64,000 nucleotides of DNA from Prorocentrum cordatum (GCA_963575745.1 CAUYUJ010004769.1:157501-221500), one strand, 5' to 3'; shown: positions 20,525-32,884, counted from the stretch's first letter. The notes: generated by a model not told the origin, from the sequence alone. Numbers and translations are program-made.

Positions 20525-21300
20525 ATGGGTCGGGGTGGGGCGGGGGCGGGGCAGAGGCGGCGGCGGCGGGCCGACACGAACCCCGGGGGCCGCGGGGAGG
20601 GATGCGAGCGGACGGGGAAGGGTAGAACATGTCTTGTTCCGCCATCGGGGATGCTTGTCGCCCGACGGCCGGGCAGCTTATACCCCTGCGGTAACACATT
20701 GGGGTCGAAAGTGCGAGGAGGAACACGATACAGCACGAAAGTAACGGCAGGAGTCCCACCTCCTTCCTCCTCCCTGAGGCTCCTGTCTGGCGGAGGTCCT
20801 AGGCGTGCTGCTGGGGTGAGACCAAGGCCCTCTGTATAGTATACAATCGGCCCTGGCTAGTAGGTCGAGCCTGCGCCAGACCAAGGGTACCCTTGCGTCC
20901 TTTGCATCGCGACCCACGGCTTTTTACATTTACCTGGCAATGTGGCCCTCGGAAGGGTCTTGTGTCTTCTCGTAGGCACGCCGCGTTCATCACGTTGCGC
21001 CGAAGAGCGCCCTTGGCTCCCGCATGGCGTGCTCTTGTCAAACCTGGGCACAACCAAGCAAAACTTATCCCTCCTCCCAAGGAGCGGCGGCGAGCGAAAA
21101 GGGGGAGTGAGAAGGAGAAGGCCCCCTCAGAAGGCGGCGGGACGTCTCAGAAGTCCGTCGAGCCTCCTGAGAGGTTTCCGTGCTTTCGGAGAAGGCTCAG
21201 AAACAGTCCCCGCACGCGCAGGGGATTTCCGAGCCTCGTAGGAGGCCCGCCCCCTCTCACTTCCCCCCCCAACCCTGAGGCTCGCCGCCGAAAGGATCAG
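20525..21300. other. Stretch without supported genes
   Basis: GC-rich DNA. An overlapping frame from about 20893 reads through into the GGA array and is not supported. The segment 21100-21250 (CTCAGAAG repeats) is similar in inverted orientation to 25320-25440 (CTTCTGAGAAG repeats). Confidence 0.35.
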
Positions 21301-21309
21301 GGGCAACGT

Positions 21310-21722
21310 AAGGGGGGGGGGCAGGATCAGGAGGAGGAGGAGGGAGAGAAGGAAAAACACAAAAGAAAGATGAGGAGGAGGAGGAGGAGGAGAAAATGGA
21401 GGAGGAGGAGGAGGAGGAGGAGGAGCAGGCGGAGGAGGAGGGGGAGGAGGAGGAGGGAGGAGGGAGGAGGGGAGGAGGGAGGCGGGAGGGAGGAGGAGGA
21501 GGAGAGGAGGAGGAGGCGGAGGAGGAGGAGGAGGAGCAGGAGGAGGAGAGGAGGAGGAGGAGGGAGGGAGGAGGCGGAGGAGGAGGAGGGTTGGAGGAGG
21601 AGGGGGAGGGAGGAGGAGGAGGAGGAGGTGGAGGGGGGGCGGAGGGAGGAGGAGGAGAGGAGGAAGGAGGAGGAGGAGGAGGAGAGGAGGGAGGAGGAGG
21701 AGGGAGGAGGATAAGGAGATGG
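21310..21722 (+). repeat. (GGA)n microsatellite, interrupted
   Basis: About 410 bp of GGA/GGAGG steps. It forms an inverted pair with the TCC array at 22139-22516 about 420 bp away. Confidence 0.9.
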
Positions 21723-21839
21723 AGGAGGGTGCGGTGGACGCATCGGCCCCCGATCGTTCACTCATCGCCGAGTTAGGGGCCCGGGGCCCCGCGCCGCCCT
21801 GGAACGCGCGGATTCGCTGTCTCGGGGGCCTGTGCGCCG

Positions 21840-22135
21840 ATCCATTTGGTATCTGCATATTCTATATGCATGTATATACACACACGTAAGTATGAGTATA
21901 TGTACACATAGGTATGAATGATTGGTATGATATACCACAAGTTGCACCTGTAACGCCGGGTAACACAGTAAGGCCATAATGCATTATACTTCAATGCGGC
22001 GTGACATATGACACGATCTTATGGTGTAGTTGATTATGTTAGCACATACATGTTTATACATATAGTGGAATCAAATCCGACGGTGGGACCCCACGTGATA
22101 ATATGTTGAACATTACCTGGGGATCTCCTGCCCCC
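21840..22135. other. AT-rich spacer between purine and pyrimidine arrays
   Basis: About 300 bp of markedly AT-rich, TATG/CATA-rich DNA, resembling the larger AT-rich island at 24400-25260. No ORF or RNA gene was recognised. Confidence 0.4.
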
Positions 22136-22138
22136 TCC

Positions 22139-22516
22139 CTTCTCCCACCTACTCCTGCCTCTTCCTTCTCCTCCTGCCTGCTCCCCCTCCTGCCTCAACC
22201 CCTGCCTCCTCCTCCTCCCCCTCCTGCTCCTCCTCGTCCTCCTCCTCCTCCTCCTCCTCCTCCTCCTCCTCCTCCTCGTGCATCCTCCACCACCTCGTCA
22301 TTCTCCTCCTCTTCCTCCTTTCCCCTCACCCTCTCCCTCCCTCCTCCTCCTCTTCCTCCTCCTCCTCCTCCTCCTCTTCCTCCCCCTCCTCCCCTCCCCC
22401 TCCTCCTCCTCTCCCTCTCCCTCCTCCGCCTCTTCCTCGTCTCCATCTTCGCCCCCCTCCTCCTCCTCCTCCTCCTCCTCCTCCTCCTCCTCCTCCTCCT
22501 CCTCCTCCTCCTCCTT
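22139..22516 (+). repeat. (TCC)n microsatellite, interrupted
   Basis: About 380 bp of TCC/CTCCC steps. ORFs across it are artefacts. It is followed by GGCCTCCTGGGGCC-type repeats to about 22620. Confidence 0.9.
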
Positions 22517-22834
22517 AGGCCTCCTGCCCCCTCCTGGGCCCTCCTGGCGCCTCATGGGGCCTCCTGTAGCCGTACGGGCCTTCTGGGACCTCCTAGGGCC
22601 TCCTATGGCATTATTCCTCCTCCTGTTCCTTCTCCTCCTCCTTCTCCTCCTCCTGCTCCTCCTCATCATCGTCCTCCTCTTGCTCCTTCTCTTCCTCGTC
22701 CTGCATCCTCCTCCTCTTCCTCCTCTTCCTCGTGCGGAACACGACCTAGAGGAAACGCACGACGTTCTTCCCAGCAGCGACGCGCCAGAGGACGACGCAG
22801 AGGAAACTCGCGCGGGAGGACGACCCGCAGAAAA

Positions 22835-24030
22835 CACGTGAGGTGCGGGCCCCACAGGGAGGGCTCCTTCCTGAGATGTCCTCGCAATCCACTCTCAGAC
22901 GAGGCTCCCGCCTGATGTTTCCTCCATGTTCAGGTCTCAGTAGCCCAAAAGTGACGACAGTTACTGGAGGCCGATGACCCGCCTCGGATTCGAACATCAA
23001 GTGCTGCCCCATGGGGAGGGGGCTCCAGCGTGAGACTTCCTCGCAATGCACCCACGAGGCTACCGACTGATACTTCCTCTATATGGAGGCCTCAGGAACG
23101 CAACAGTGATGACAGTTACAGGAGGCCGATGACCCTTTTTCGGATTTTTAAAAAAGAGCTACGGGCCCCACAGGGAGGGGGCTCCCACCTGCGATTTTCG
23201 CTGTTCCCTCACAGACGAGGCTCCTGCCTGATACTTGTTCCATATCCAGGCTTGACCCTTCCAAAAGTGACCACATTTACTGGAGGCCGATGACTCGCGT
23301 CGGATTATAAACATGAGCTGCGGGCCCCATAAAGAGGGGGCTCCCGCCTGACACTGTCGCAGTTCACTCACGGACGAGGCTCCCACCTGATAGTTAATAT
23401 TCAAGCCTTAGGAACCACAAGCGCGACGACACGTACAGGAGGCCGATGACCGGCCTCGGATTAGAAACGTGAGCTGCGGGACCCGTAGGTAGGGGGCTCC
23501 CGCCTGAGACTTTTTCGTAATCCACTCACAGACGAGGTTCCCGCCTGAGAGCTCATACGCAGGGTTCATGAACGCAAAAGTGACGACAGTTCCAGGAGGC
23601 CGATGACCCGCGTCCGACTGAAATTATGAGCTGCGGGCCCCATAGGGAAGGACTCGCGCCTGAGACTTCGTCGCGCCTCACTCACACGAGGCTCCCGCCT
23701 GATACGTCCTCCATGTTCACGCCTCCTGGAGACCAACAGTGACGACAGTTACAGGAGGCCGATGACCCGTTCCGATCAAAAACGTGAGCAACGGGCCCAC
23801 TTGGGATGGGGATCCCGCCTGAGATTTTTTCGCATTTCACTCACAGACGAGGCTCCCGCCTGATACGTCCTCCAGGCTCACGCCTCAAGAGCCCAAGCGC
23901 GACGACAGTCACAAGAGGCCGATGACCCGCATCGGGTTAGAAACATGGGCTCCAGGCCCCAAAGGGAGGGGGTTCCCGCCTGACGTGTCCTCGCAATCCG
24001 TTCACAGACGAGGTTCCCCCCCGAGACGAC
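22835..24030 (+). repeat. Satellite array, unit about 158 bp
   Basis: Seven units plus partial ends. The marker GGAGGCCGATGAC occurs near 22966, 23121, 23282, 23438, 23595 and 23754 (AGAGGCCGATGAC at 23914), a spacing of 155-161 bp. Other unit landmarks are GGGGGCTCCCGCCTGA, CTCACAGACGAGGCTCCCGC and GTGACGACAGTTACAGGAGG. No unit is coding. Confidence 0.85.
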
Positions 24031-24399
24031 ACACATGCAAGTGATGATCATGATGATGTGAGTGATGATAAAGATTCAGATGATGATGAGGCCAGTGAGT
24101 GAGTGTGCGAAGGGAGAAGAAACGGACTGTGTTAGGTTGACGGTGCGTGATTCATTGACCGAGTGAACGTGCGAAAGCAGAACAGGGAAAAAGGGGGTGA
24201 GGTGACAGGATGGCGCGGGGTGTCCAGAGAAAGTGAAGAAGACTGGTCGAGTGAATGTGGCCGAGTGTGTGAGTGATGGTGTTGTGATGTTGCGATGATG
24301 ATGATGTGGGTGTATGAGTGTGTGATTGTAAAGAAGAAGGGTACTCTTTCTTCATGTTCCTGTGCGGGGTGCCCAGAGAAACAATGACACCATTTTGGA

Positions 24400-25260
24400 C
24401 GTGGATATATATATATATATACACATACGTATATGTATGTATACGGTTCTGTAGTAATCAACGCTTCAGCATTTTATGCAGCGTTTCTTTGAAGTATGTA
24501 TCTCACCCTATATGGTTTCATTGCGTACGATCTGACATTCGAATCCATGAATAAGCTATCACACTTTGGGGTGTTGGAACGTATTGCATTTGGCAAGCAT
24601 GTTACACCATACCAAATGTTAACACCGTAGAACGGAGTGTTGCTTAATGTACAAACAAATGCGCGACGATACTATACTACGACATGATGCAACACAACAT
24701 ACATTCATGATAACATGGTGTAGCCGAAACGTACGTCACGTACGCAATACAATAAGTCATGTTCGATTCGGCTCGACCAGATTATTCCATACTTGGGTAT
24801 TATAGGTCGAGCACGATTTTGCCCCATAGAGTGTTTCCTACAGATGAAAGAGAATGCGCAGGAACGCAGTATAGTATGCTGTAATATCGTTTCACATGGC
24901 ACACTACAACCCATTATAACAACATGCGGTATGTTATATTTCTACAGACTGCACCATCAGATAACCAATTGTATATGATAAAAACCAGTGTAACATACTA
25001 TGGCTTATGATAGTCGACCGTGCTACATGATACGTTGGCCCACGATGGTATAAGGTGATCGAGCATTTGTTTGCACAACATTGTATAGTTGAATTTCATT
25101 TACCCCTAGCATATACATCTAATATGTTGACTACTTAATATAGGTAGACTGATCACATTAGGTATATCGTACCCAGTATATACGTTCCATATGGATCAAC
25201 GTACCTAGTGTCTGTGGATCTCTCTATATACACATATCTATAGTTAGATATAACATCGCC
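24400..25260. other. AT-rich island, no gene recognised
   Basis: About 860 bp with strongly AT-rich composition in a GC-rich neighbourhood. It starts with a TA-dinucleotide tract at 24403-24422, is rich in CATAC/GTATA words, and lacks long ORFs. It may be an organelle-derived fragment or an old insertion. I found no recognisable mitochondrial or plastid gene in it. Confidence 0.45.
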
Positions 25261-25684
25261 GTTTCCAGGGTTCGGCGTCGCGCGAGGGTGGCGGGCCGCA
25301 TCAGACGGCTTGGAAGCCCCCCTGGCCTTCTGAGATGTTTTCTGAGCCCCTTCTCCGAAGACGCAGGACATCTCTGAGAAGGCCCGAGGTCTTCTGAGAA
25401 GTCCCGCCGCTTTCTGAGAAGGCCCTCTCCTTCTCGCTTCGCCCCCGGGCTCGCGGCCGAAGATTGATGTGTCCCCCCGTGAGCCGGTCCGCGCCCGAAC
25501 GTTGCCCTTCAAAAGGAGGAGAGCCCTGCCCTTTCTCCTCCCTGTGGATCTCCCAGTGCGGGCCGGCCTTGGGAAGCCTTCCAGAGGCAGCTGCGCCACC
25601 GGCGCCGCCGCCGCAGCGCGGGCAGCACCGGCGGGCGACTAGGGCCGGCGGGGGGGGGGGCGAGGAGCGGACTTCAGAGAAGGA

Positions 25685-25808
25685 AGAGGTACCGATGCCG
25701 CTGCCATTGCCTCGTTTGTGCCGCTTCGGGCCTCCTGGGAGGCCGTCGTCTCTGCGGCTGGAGCCGCCTTGAGAGCCTGGTCAGGACAGCACCCCAGGAG
25801 AGCTCTGG
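25685..25808 (+). repeat. R4 diverged copy
   Basis: AGAGGTACCGATGCCGCTGCC corresponds to an R4 left arm. GAGCCTGGTCAGGACAGCAC, then CCAGGAGAGCTCTGGGG, corresponds to the R4 core and right end. No clean inverted right arm remains. Confidence 0.4.
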
Positions 25809-26229
25809 GGAGTAGCTGCTGGGTTCCCAAGGCTCGGTCCTGTCCTTAAGCCTCTCGCTCTCTCCTTCCGTTGGTCCTCATCCCTTTGGTCCCGGATGAC
25901 CTGGACCCAGAGTGTCGGGAGCGGCCAGCAGGGGGTTGATGACAAGGGGGGTGAATACCATGGCGGGTGGCGGGTCTCTCTCCAGATCTCATAGCGCCTC
26001 TTCTTGTTTTCGTACGTCCCCAGCCCCATCTTGGAAGGAGCACATGCCGCCGGCCATGATCTGCGCCCCACCCTCTCGGACGCCCTCCTCTCAGGCGCCC
26101 CCGAGAGTGTGGCGAGAGAGCGTGAGGAGGGTCGGTCGCCCGCTGGCCGCTCCCGCGCAGATGCTCTCGAGGCCCCTTGCTCTACTGGCCTCGCGGGCGT
26201 CCGCTCGCGGCCTGCCGCCCGTGCGACGT

Positions 26230-26394
26230 TCAGGAGGGAAAAAAACACACACAGACACAATTAATCGTCGATTCCTCAGAAAATATGGGAAAATATGGGA
26301 AGTGGGGGGGAAGACAGAAGACAAGAAAATATTGGAAACTATGGGGAATATTTTTATTTGTGTGTATTTATTTGTGTGTCCTGGGGCCCCTTCA
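26230..26394 (+). mobile_element. R1 introner-like element, copy 3
   Basis: It runs from TCAGGAGGGAAAAAAAC to TGGGGCCCCTTCA and is flanked by an exact 5-bp GACGT duplication (26225-26229, 26395-26399). It is a full-length copy with GGAAAATATGGGAAGTGGGG and TTTATTTGTGTGTATTTATT landmarks. TTCAG at the junction could act as a splice acceptor. Confidence 0.75.
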
Positions 26395-26601
26395 GACGTG
26401 CGCGCGCGTGCTGCAGCAGGGTGAGCGTGGCCGGCGGCCGGCCGCCATACAGCCAACTTGGCACCTCTCGGACGTGGGCATTTTTTCTCGGCGAGGACCT
26501 TCGAGGAGCAGCCTCGACCATCGGGCCCACAAAAACAGGCACGAAACCGAAGCATGCACAGGGAGTGGACGTCCGAGGGACGGCGAGCCAACACGCATAC
26601 C

Positions 26602-26742
26602 AAGGCTGAGCGACTTCCCAAGGGCACCCTTGCATCATTCCCCTTCGGCCCATCCTTGGCCGCTTTCGCTGGCCGCGCCCCGCTCGCACAGTGTCGCCAT
26701 GGCCTCCCAGGGCCCTTGCATGCACTTATCGCGCGTCCTCAC
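26602..26742 (+). repeat. R10 dispersed repeat, copy 2
   Basis: It runs AAGGCTGAGCGACTTCCCAA, GGGCACCCTTGCATC, CCATCCTTGGCCGCTTTCGC, TGGCCGCGCCCCGCTCG, ending CTTATCGCGCGTCCTCACAA. It is collinear with 63220-63376. Confidence 0.55.
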
Positions 26743-27179
26743 AATACGGGTTGACGGAGGTGCTTCTGGGGAGGGCTCCCGCACAGCACTGAGAGCATTG
26801 AGAGGAGATCTTCTTCCTTCCCGTTCTTTCTCTCCGGGGGCCTTTGGGCCTCCTCCACGCCACCAGGTCTCTGGCAGCAAGCTCGAGCCTTCGGGGGGGC
26901 ACTCCTCCCGCGGAGGGGAAGAGCGTGGTGAGAAGGGGGGGGGGACGCGAAGATGCAGGAGGAGAGCGAGGAGCAGCGTGGGGACGAGGAGGAGGGGGGG
27001 GAAGAACGGGAGGAGGAGGCAGGAAAAAGGCGAGGATGATCCTACTCTTGGCTAAGGGCAGCAGGATGGGGGAGGAAGAGGCAAGACAAGTCAAAGCCCT
27101 GGAGTGAAGGATTCGAAATTAAAAGCCACCAGGGGGCGAGGACTTCTGTGCAGTGCAAAAGCTGAACTTGTCAGTGAAG

Positions 27180-27511
27180 CCAGAGAATGACGATGACGAG
27201 GACGACGACGCAAATGAAAAGGGAGAGGGAATGGCAACGACGACGGTGAGGACGAGAAGGGTAATGTAGAGGACGACGAGGACGAAGACGACGACGAGAC
27301 CAAGGACGATGAGGACGACGAGAACGTCGACGACCACGAAGACGGCGACTAGGACGATTGCGACGAGGACGACGACGACGAGATCGACGACGGCGCCACG
27401 AGGACGACGAGATCGACGACGGCGACATCATCGACGACGTCGACGACGACGACGATATTAATGACGACGGCGATATTCACGACGACGACGACCACGACGA
27501 CGACGACGACC

Positions 27512-27543
<32 letters not shown>

Positions 27544-27562
27544 CACGACGACGACGACGACC

Positions 27563-27617
<55 letters not shown>

Positions 27618-27625
27618 CAGGCGGC
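27180..27625 (+). repeat. (GAC)n microsatellite
   Basis: GACGAC triplets with GAG/CAC/GGC variants, pure from about 27480. Frames read poly-Asp, poly-Thr or poly-Arg, and poly-Val on the reverse strand; none is annotated. Confidence 0.9.
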
Positions 27626-27776
27626 GGCGGCAGGCGGCGGCCGCGGCCACGGCGGCGGCGGCGGCGGCCCCCGAAGGCGCCGGGGCGCCTCGCCAGCGCC
27701 GCTGGAGGCCCGCCCCCCCCCCCCGGGCGCGCAGTGGCCCTCCCCGCACGTGGGGGGAGTGCGCTGCCTCGGCCTC

Positions 27777-27965
27777 CGAGTCGTGGTCCTCCTCCTCCTC
27801 TCCTCCCCTCCTCCTCCTCCTCCTCCCTCCTCCTCCTCCTCTCCTCCTCCTCCTCCTCCTCCTCCTCCTCCTCCTCCTCTCCTCCCTCCTCCCTCCTCCC
27901 TCCTCCCTCCTCCTCCCTCCTCCCTCCCCCCTCCTCCCTCCTCCCTCCTCCCTCCTCCCCCTCCT
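27777..27965 (+). repeat. (TCC)n microsatellite
   Basis: TCC and CTCCC steps over about 190 bp. Confidence 0.9.
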
Positions 27966-28964
27966 GCACCCCCGCCCTTTTGCGCTCGCGTCCCCTCAGG
28001 GCCCGTTCCCGGGGCTCGAGCTAAACGGTGGTTTGGCGACCTCGTGGGCCGTGTTCGTTTCGAAGTCGTTTCGCAGCGGAGGCGGAGCGAAGACAGAACG
28101 AGGGGTGACGGACACCGAACGCACACGGAACACACACACAGTTTAGCTCGAGCCCTGACGGAGGGGGCTGAGCGCTAGGGGCGACTTTGGCGCGCGGGGC
28201 TCCGAAAGTTTCTGCTTGTGCAGTCTTCTTGTTCTATGATGGGCAGTGCCCGTCCTCGCTTCCGCCCCCCCCCCAAGTGCAGGCTGCGAGTTGGGCGTTT
28301 TCCCCATCCAAGGAGCTTCCCCATAGACAGATGCTTCGACCCCGAGGGGCTGCCCAATGTCGGTCCGCTCTCTCGTAGACTTGAAGTCTGGCCACCTACC
28401 CTGGCATTATTTGTCTTGTGTCTCATCCTTTCTTCATCCTTGGGAGCACAAGGATTGTGATGATGATCGCGCTTAGGAGGCCGTGGCTGAGGGAGAAGCA
28501 GGTTCGAGGCGCTACAAGTCAGGGAAGTGGACGGGACGTTCAAGGACGCAGGGGGGGGGATTGGGCATATGATGTGCATCGTGGGAGAAGGGAGGGGGCG
28601 ACCGAGAAGCGGGAGGAGGCAGGAAGTGTGGAGGCAGGACTCGGAGAAGCGGGGACGAGGGACCAGGGAGGAGAGGGGGGAGGGGGGGCAGGGACACGCC
28701 GAGGATGGACGACGAGGAGGAGCACGACGGGCAGACTGAGGAGGAGGAGGAGCAGGGACGACGAGCAGCAAGACGAGCCTCCGCCTCAAGGGCTCTCAGC
28801 CGCGGCGCGAGGGGCGTTCGCCGCGCCCCGCGCACCGCCATGGGAGGGCGGGGCGGCCGCGCGGGGGAGGAGCGGCCCCATGGGGGAGGAGGCGGAGGAG
28901 AAGGGCAGGATGCGTGGCCGCTCCGCGGGGAGCACGGCCGGTCAGGGCTTCCACCATGTATGTA

Positions 28965-29660
28965 CGTGCGCGTGTGCGTATGTGTGAATGTATGTATGTA
29001 TGTATGTATGTCTGTATGTATGTATGTGTGTATGTGTGTATGTATATATATATATATATATATGTGTGTATGTGTGTATGTGTGTATGCATGTGTGTATG
29101 TGCGTATGTGCGTATGTATGTATGCTGGTGTGTACGCACGTATGTTTGTATGCATGCACACGCATGCATACATGTACCTATGCATACCTGTAACTGTGTA
29201 TGTATGTATGCATGCATGCATGTATGTATGTATGAATGCGTGTATGGTTGTATGTATGTGTGGAAACGTTTATATACGAATGTATGTTTGCATGCATGCA
29301 TGTATCTATGTATGTACGTATGTGCGTGTGTACGTGTATGGCTAAGTATCAGCATACATGCATTTATGTGCGTATTCCTGTGTGTGTATGTCTGTACGTT
29401 TGTGTGTATGCATGTATGTATGTATGCATGTATGTACGTATGCATGTATGCATGCATGTACGTTTGGATGTATGTATGTATGCATGTAGGTGTGTATGAA
29501 TATTTGTATGTACGTATTTATACATGTGTGTGTTTATTTGGTTGGTTGAATATGTGTGTATGTGTATGTGTGCATGTATTGATGTATGTCATGGATGCAT
29601 GTATGCACTCATCCATAAGTGTGTGTATGCATGTATGATTTCATGTATGTACGTGTTTTC
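28965..29660 (+). repeat. (TATG)n microsatellite, about 700 bp
   Basis: TATG/TGTA tetranucleotide steps, with an internal TA-dinucleotide run (29043-29062) and CATG variants. Frames read Tyr/Val/Cys/Met on the + strand and Thr/His/Ile on the other. A GT-dinucleotide tract (29759-29799) follows. Confidence 0.9.
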
Positions 29661-29879
29661 ATGTACAGTTGCTCATGCATAGTTGTGTGTGTGGGTGTGG
29701 GCGTGCATGCACACATATGGCACACCTGTGTGTACAACTAGATGTACAGAGATAGATAGGTGTGTGTGTGTGTATGTGTGTGTGTGTGTGTGTGTGTGCG
29801 TTCGGCCCCTCCGCCACCGTGCCTGGGTTGTGGGTCTGAGGCCTGTTGGATGCTCGACGGAATTTCAGGGGAGGTTTCC

Positions 29880-30050
29880 CGGGGGCAGCTCGGAGGCAGC
29901 TTGGGCGCCTCTATGGGGGGGTGTTTGGGTGCCTCTCGGGGCATCTGAGATGATCTTTGGGGCCTCTTGGGGGCCCCCAAGAGGCCCCCAGGAGGCCCAA
30001 GAGATGATCTTGTGGGCCTCTTGGGGGCCTCTTGTTCTGGGGGCGGGGGT
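29880..30050 (+). repeat. GGCCTCTTGGG minisatellite with a perfect palindrome
   Basis: Degenerate units as at 1150. At 29961-29986 the half-site GGCCTCTTGGGGG is followed directly by its complement, a perfect 26-bp palindrome. Confidence 0.6.
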
Positions 30051-30229
30051 CGTCAGGTCCTGTGGAGGCGCTGGGGCAACTGCCGGACCGGGCAGCGTCG
30101 GGCGACCGAGGGCACATCGACATTGCCACGACCTGGGCTCGAGCCGGGCTGCCTCGAGAGGCTGGAGAACGCCCCGGACCATCCTGGACTCGCCTTCCGG
30201 CGCGCAGGTTTGACCCTCGACCCTCGATT

Positions 30230-30460
30230 GGTAGTCCCCAAACGTGGTGGTGACAACACCTGGCGGTGAGTCTCGGGCGATTTGGTGTCACCACCCGGTT
30301 TGGGGACTCGTGCGGCTTTCCGAGGATGTCCCGGACACTGGCGGGGTCCAGGAGTCACAAAACCCGGTGGTGACCCCGCGTCCCCAAACCCAGCGGTGAC
30401 CTTTTTGGGGATTCCAGGTCACCACCTGGTATCTCACCACCCGGTTTGGGGGTTCCCAAC
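30230..30460. repeat. GGTGACC/GGTCACC inverted motif cluster
   Basis: Repeated CACCACCCGGTTTGGGGA and CCCGGTGGTGACC words in both orientations can pair. Related motifs occur at 59100-59300 and 62895-62940. Non-coding. Confidence 0.4.
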
Positions 30461-30529
30461 TCGAGGAGGCCCTCAGAACTCGTCTTTGAGGGCCTGCGCG
30501 GGGAAGGCCTTCACGATGGTCTTGGCCGG

Positions 30530-31060
30530 CTTCGCCTGGGGGCCCCTTGGGGGCCTCTTTGGGCCTCCCGGGCGCCGCCGGAGGCCTCCTGGGGGCCTCT
30601 TAGGGCGGAAGGCTTGGATTTTCGGTTCCTGTTTCCTCTTTTGGGCACCGTTTCGAGTCGTCTTGCGGCCCCCTTGGGCTTTTTCGGGGGGCTCTTGGCT
30701 GTCTTGGGGCCCTCTTGGGCCGTTTTGGGGGCCCTCTTGGAGGCCTCGTGGGCCGTCTCGAGGCGGTCTTGGGGGCCACTTCGGGCCGTCTGGGAGCGTC
30801 GGGAAGCTGAAAAGAGGCGAACGCCAAACTCCTTCAAACACTTAGGGAACGTCAATGCTTTTGGCCTCGTGGGGCCCTCTTGGGAGGCCTCTTGGGCGTC
30901 TTGGAAGCCTCTCGAGCCGTATTGGGGGCCATCTCGAGAGTCTTGGAGCGATCTTTTTACGTCGGCGACTCGGGGCCCTCTTGGACCGTCTTGGGGGCTT
31001 CTTGGGGCCCTCTTGGCCCGTCTTGGTGCCCTCTTGGACCAGAAACAGTCACGCGACAAA
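30530..31060 (+). repeat. GGCCTCTTGGG minisatellite, about 530 bp
   Basis: Degenerate GGGCCCTCTTGGG and GGGCCGTCTTGGGGG units. ORFs across it in both directions (Gly/Trp/Leu-rich; Pro/Arg-rich) are repeat translations. Confidence 0.75.
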
Positions 31061-31204
31061 GCTCTGGGGAGCCCGCCACGCCCTGGGAGATTTAGGCCGA
31101 TGGGGTCCGAACTTTCAGTCAGTCGTCAGGAGTGAGGACTGATGCTTAGAGGTGTAGTGAGAGGACCTGAAGCCGCGCCCACTCCGTGCCTAGCGGCACT
31201 GTGG

Positions 31205-31306
31205 TGGATACATATATATATATATATATATATGAATATCAATATGAACATTCACGCAGTGAAAACACGCGTATGTACACACATGCATGCATGCATGCAG
31301 ACAGCC

Positions 31307-31343
<37 letters not shown>

Positions 31344-31480
31344 TAAATATATATATATATATATATAAAGCGACAGACAGGCAGGCAGCCAGGCAGGCAG
31401 GCATACATACAGACAGACAGACAGACGTGCGTACGTACGTATGTACGTATGTATGTATGTTTGTATGCTTGGATGTACGT
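31205..31480 (+). repeat. Mixed (TA)n, (ACAG)n and (GTAT)n microsatellites
   Basis: TA tracts at 31210-31232 and 31348-31366 bracket an ACAG run (31301-31345), followed by GCAG/ACAG and TACGTATG steps. Confidence 0.85.
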
Positions 31481-31889
31481 ATGTATGCACATCTGTCTTC
31501 ATGCGTACGTAGACACATTTCGGCTGGCCCGGCCGGATACGATTCCGACTCGGCGGGCTGAGGCGTTGTGATGTTTGCATCGCGCTTCTGGCCCGATCCG
31601 ATGCCGACTCTGTGCTGACGCGTCCCGATCCGAAGCATGCTCCGAGTACAACGAAGCCGCAGATTCATTCGAGTGAGGGGGCCGACTGGTCATTCACTGT
31701 CCCTGGGCACGTGGCTGAAGTGAGGTTCTGCGGCGCGGATCGCAGAGTGGTAATTACTAAGCAGTTATGTTATTGTTGGGCCCCCCACAGGCGCTTTGGC
31801 GCTCTCGCCTCGGCGCCGGCTACACTCTCATTGAAAATTGAGGCTCACGCTCGAGCGGCTTGGGGGGGCGCCAAAACCGGGCCCCCAGC

Positions 31890-32620
31890 AACAACAACAA
31901 CAACGCTCCCGCTCGAGAGGTTCTCCTCTTTTGCTCAGGGCCGGTGCTCTTGCTCGCCGCCGGAAGTCGTCGTCTCAACAAAACCAGCGCTTCCGCTCGA
32001 GACTTCTTCCCGTTTTACCTTGGACTGGCGCGCTACTTTTTCTCTCATCGGCGCCGCCCCCAGCAGCAACAACGCTCCCGCTCGAGACTTCCTCCCTTTT
32101 TTACTCAAGGTGGTGCTCCTCCTCGCCGCCGAAAACCGCCGTCCCGACAAAACCAGCGCTCCCGCCCGAGATTTCGTCCCGTTTTACGCTGGACTGGCGC
32201 CCTACTCTCTTTCGAACTTGCGCCGCTCCCAGCAAGAACACCGCTCCCGCTCGAGTCTCCTCCCTTTCTCCTCAGGGCGGTGCTGTTCCTCGCCGCCGAC
32301 AGCCCCCGTCCCGACAAAATCACCGCTCCCGCTCGAGACTTTTACTCAAGGCGGTGTGCCTCCTCGCCGCCGACAACCGCCGTCCCAACAAAACCAGCGT
32401 TCCCGCTCGAGACTTCGTTTAGTTTTACGCTGGACTGGTGCCCTAATTACTCTCTTCAGCATTGGCGCCGCTCCCAGCAACAGCAGCGGCCCTGCTCGAG
32501 ACTTCCTCCCTTTCTATTCAGGGCCAGGTCCTTGCCTCGCCGCAGAAAGCCACCATCCCCACGGCAATCCTGTCGCTCGATACTTAACTGTGGTTTTCCC
32601 TTGGCTGGGGCTCCACCGGC
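31890..32620 (+). repeat. Dimeric satellite, monomer about 83 bp
   Basis: The marker CGCTCCCGCTCGAGA and its variants recur about every 82-90 bp from 31905 to 32490. Alternate monomers share a tail: one type continues CTCAAGGTGGTGCTCCTCC, the other TTACGCTGGACTGGCGCCC. The array is therefore built of AB dimers of about 165 bp. Looser copies continue at 33130-33340. Confidence 0.7.
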
Positions 32621-32829
32621 GGTCTCGCATCAGCGCAGCAAGGCGCGGGCATGCGTTTTCGAGGCGGGCTATGTTGAAATTCCTAGGAGGAGGTGTTTGC
32701 AACAGCTCATTGGTCGGGAGATCTGGGAATGGGAATAGCGGACCCCGCTCTAGAACAATTATTCCCAATGATGGGGATGATTATCATGATGGTCGCATGC
32801 TTCGTGTAGAAACATCGCGCATGAGGGTA

Positions 32830-32834
32830 AAACG

Positions 32835-32884
<50 letters not shown>

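Noticed and set aside
22835-24030. CRISPR-like regular spacing
   Set aside because: The whole 158-bp unit is repeated with no unique spacers, and the genome is eukaryotic. It is a satellite. The same reasoning applies to the arrays at 40.4-42.9, 46.7-47.4 and 47.6-48.1 kb.
26230-26400. Apparent conserved peptide (QTQLIVDSSENMGKYGKWGG type) at five loci
   Set aside because: The peptide is the translation of the R1 nucleotide repeat. Copies carry indels that change frame, so nucleotide-level spread explains the similarity.
28942-29457. His/Thr/Ile-rich reverse-strand ORF
   Set aside because: Translation of the TATG tetranucleotide repeat.
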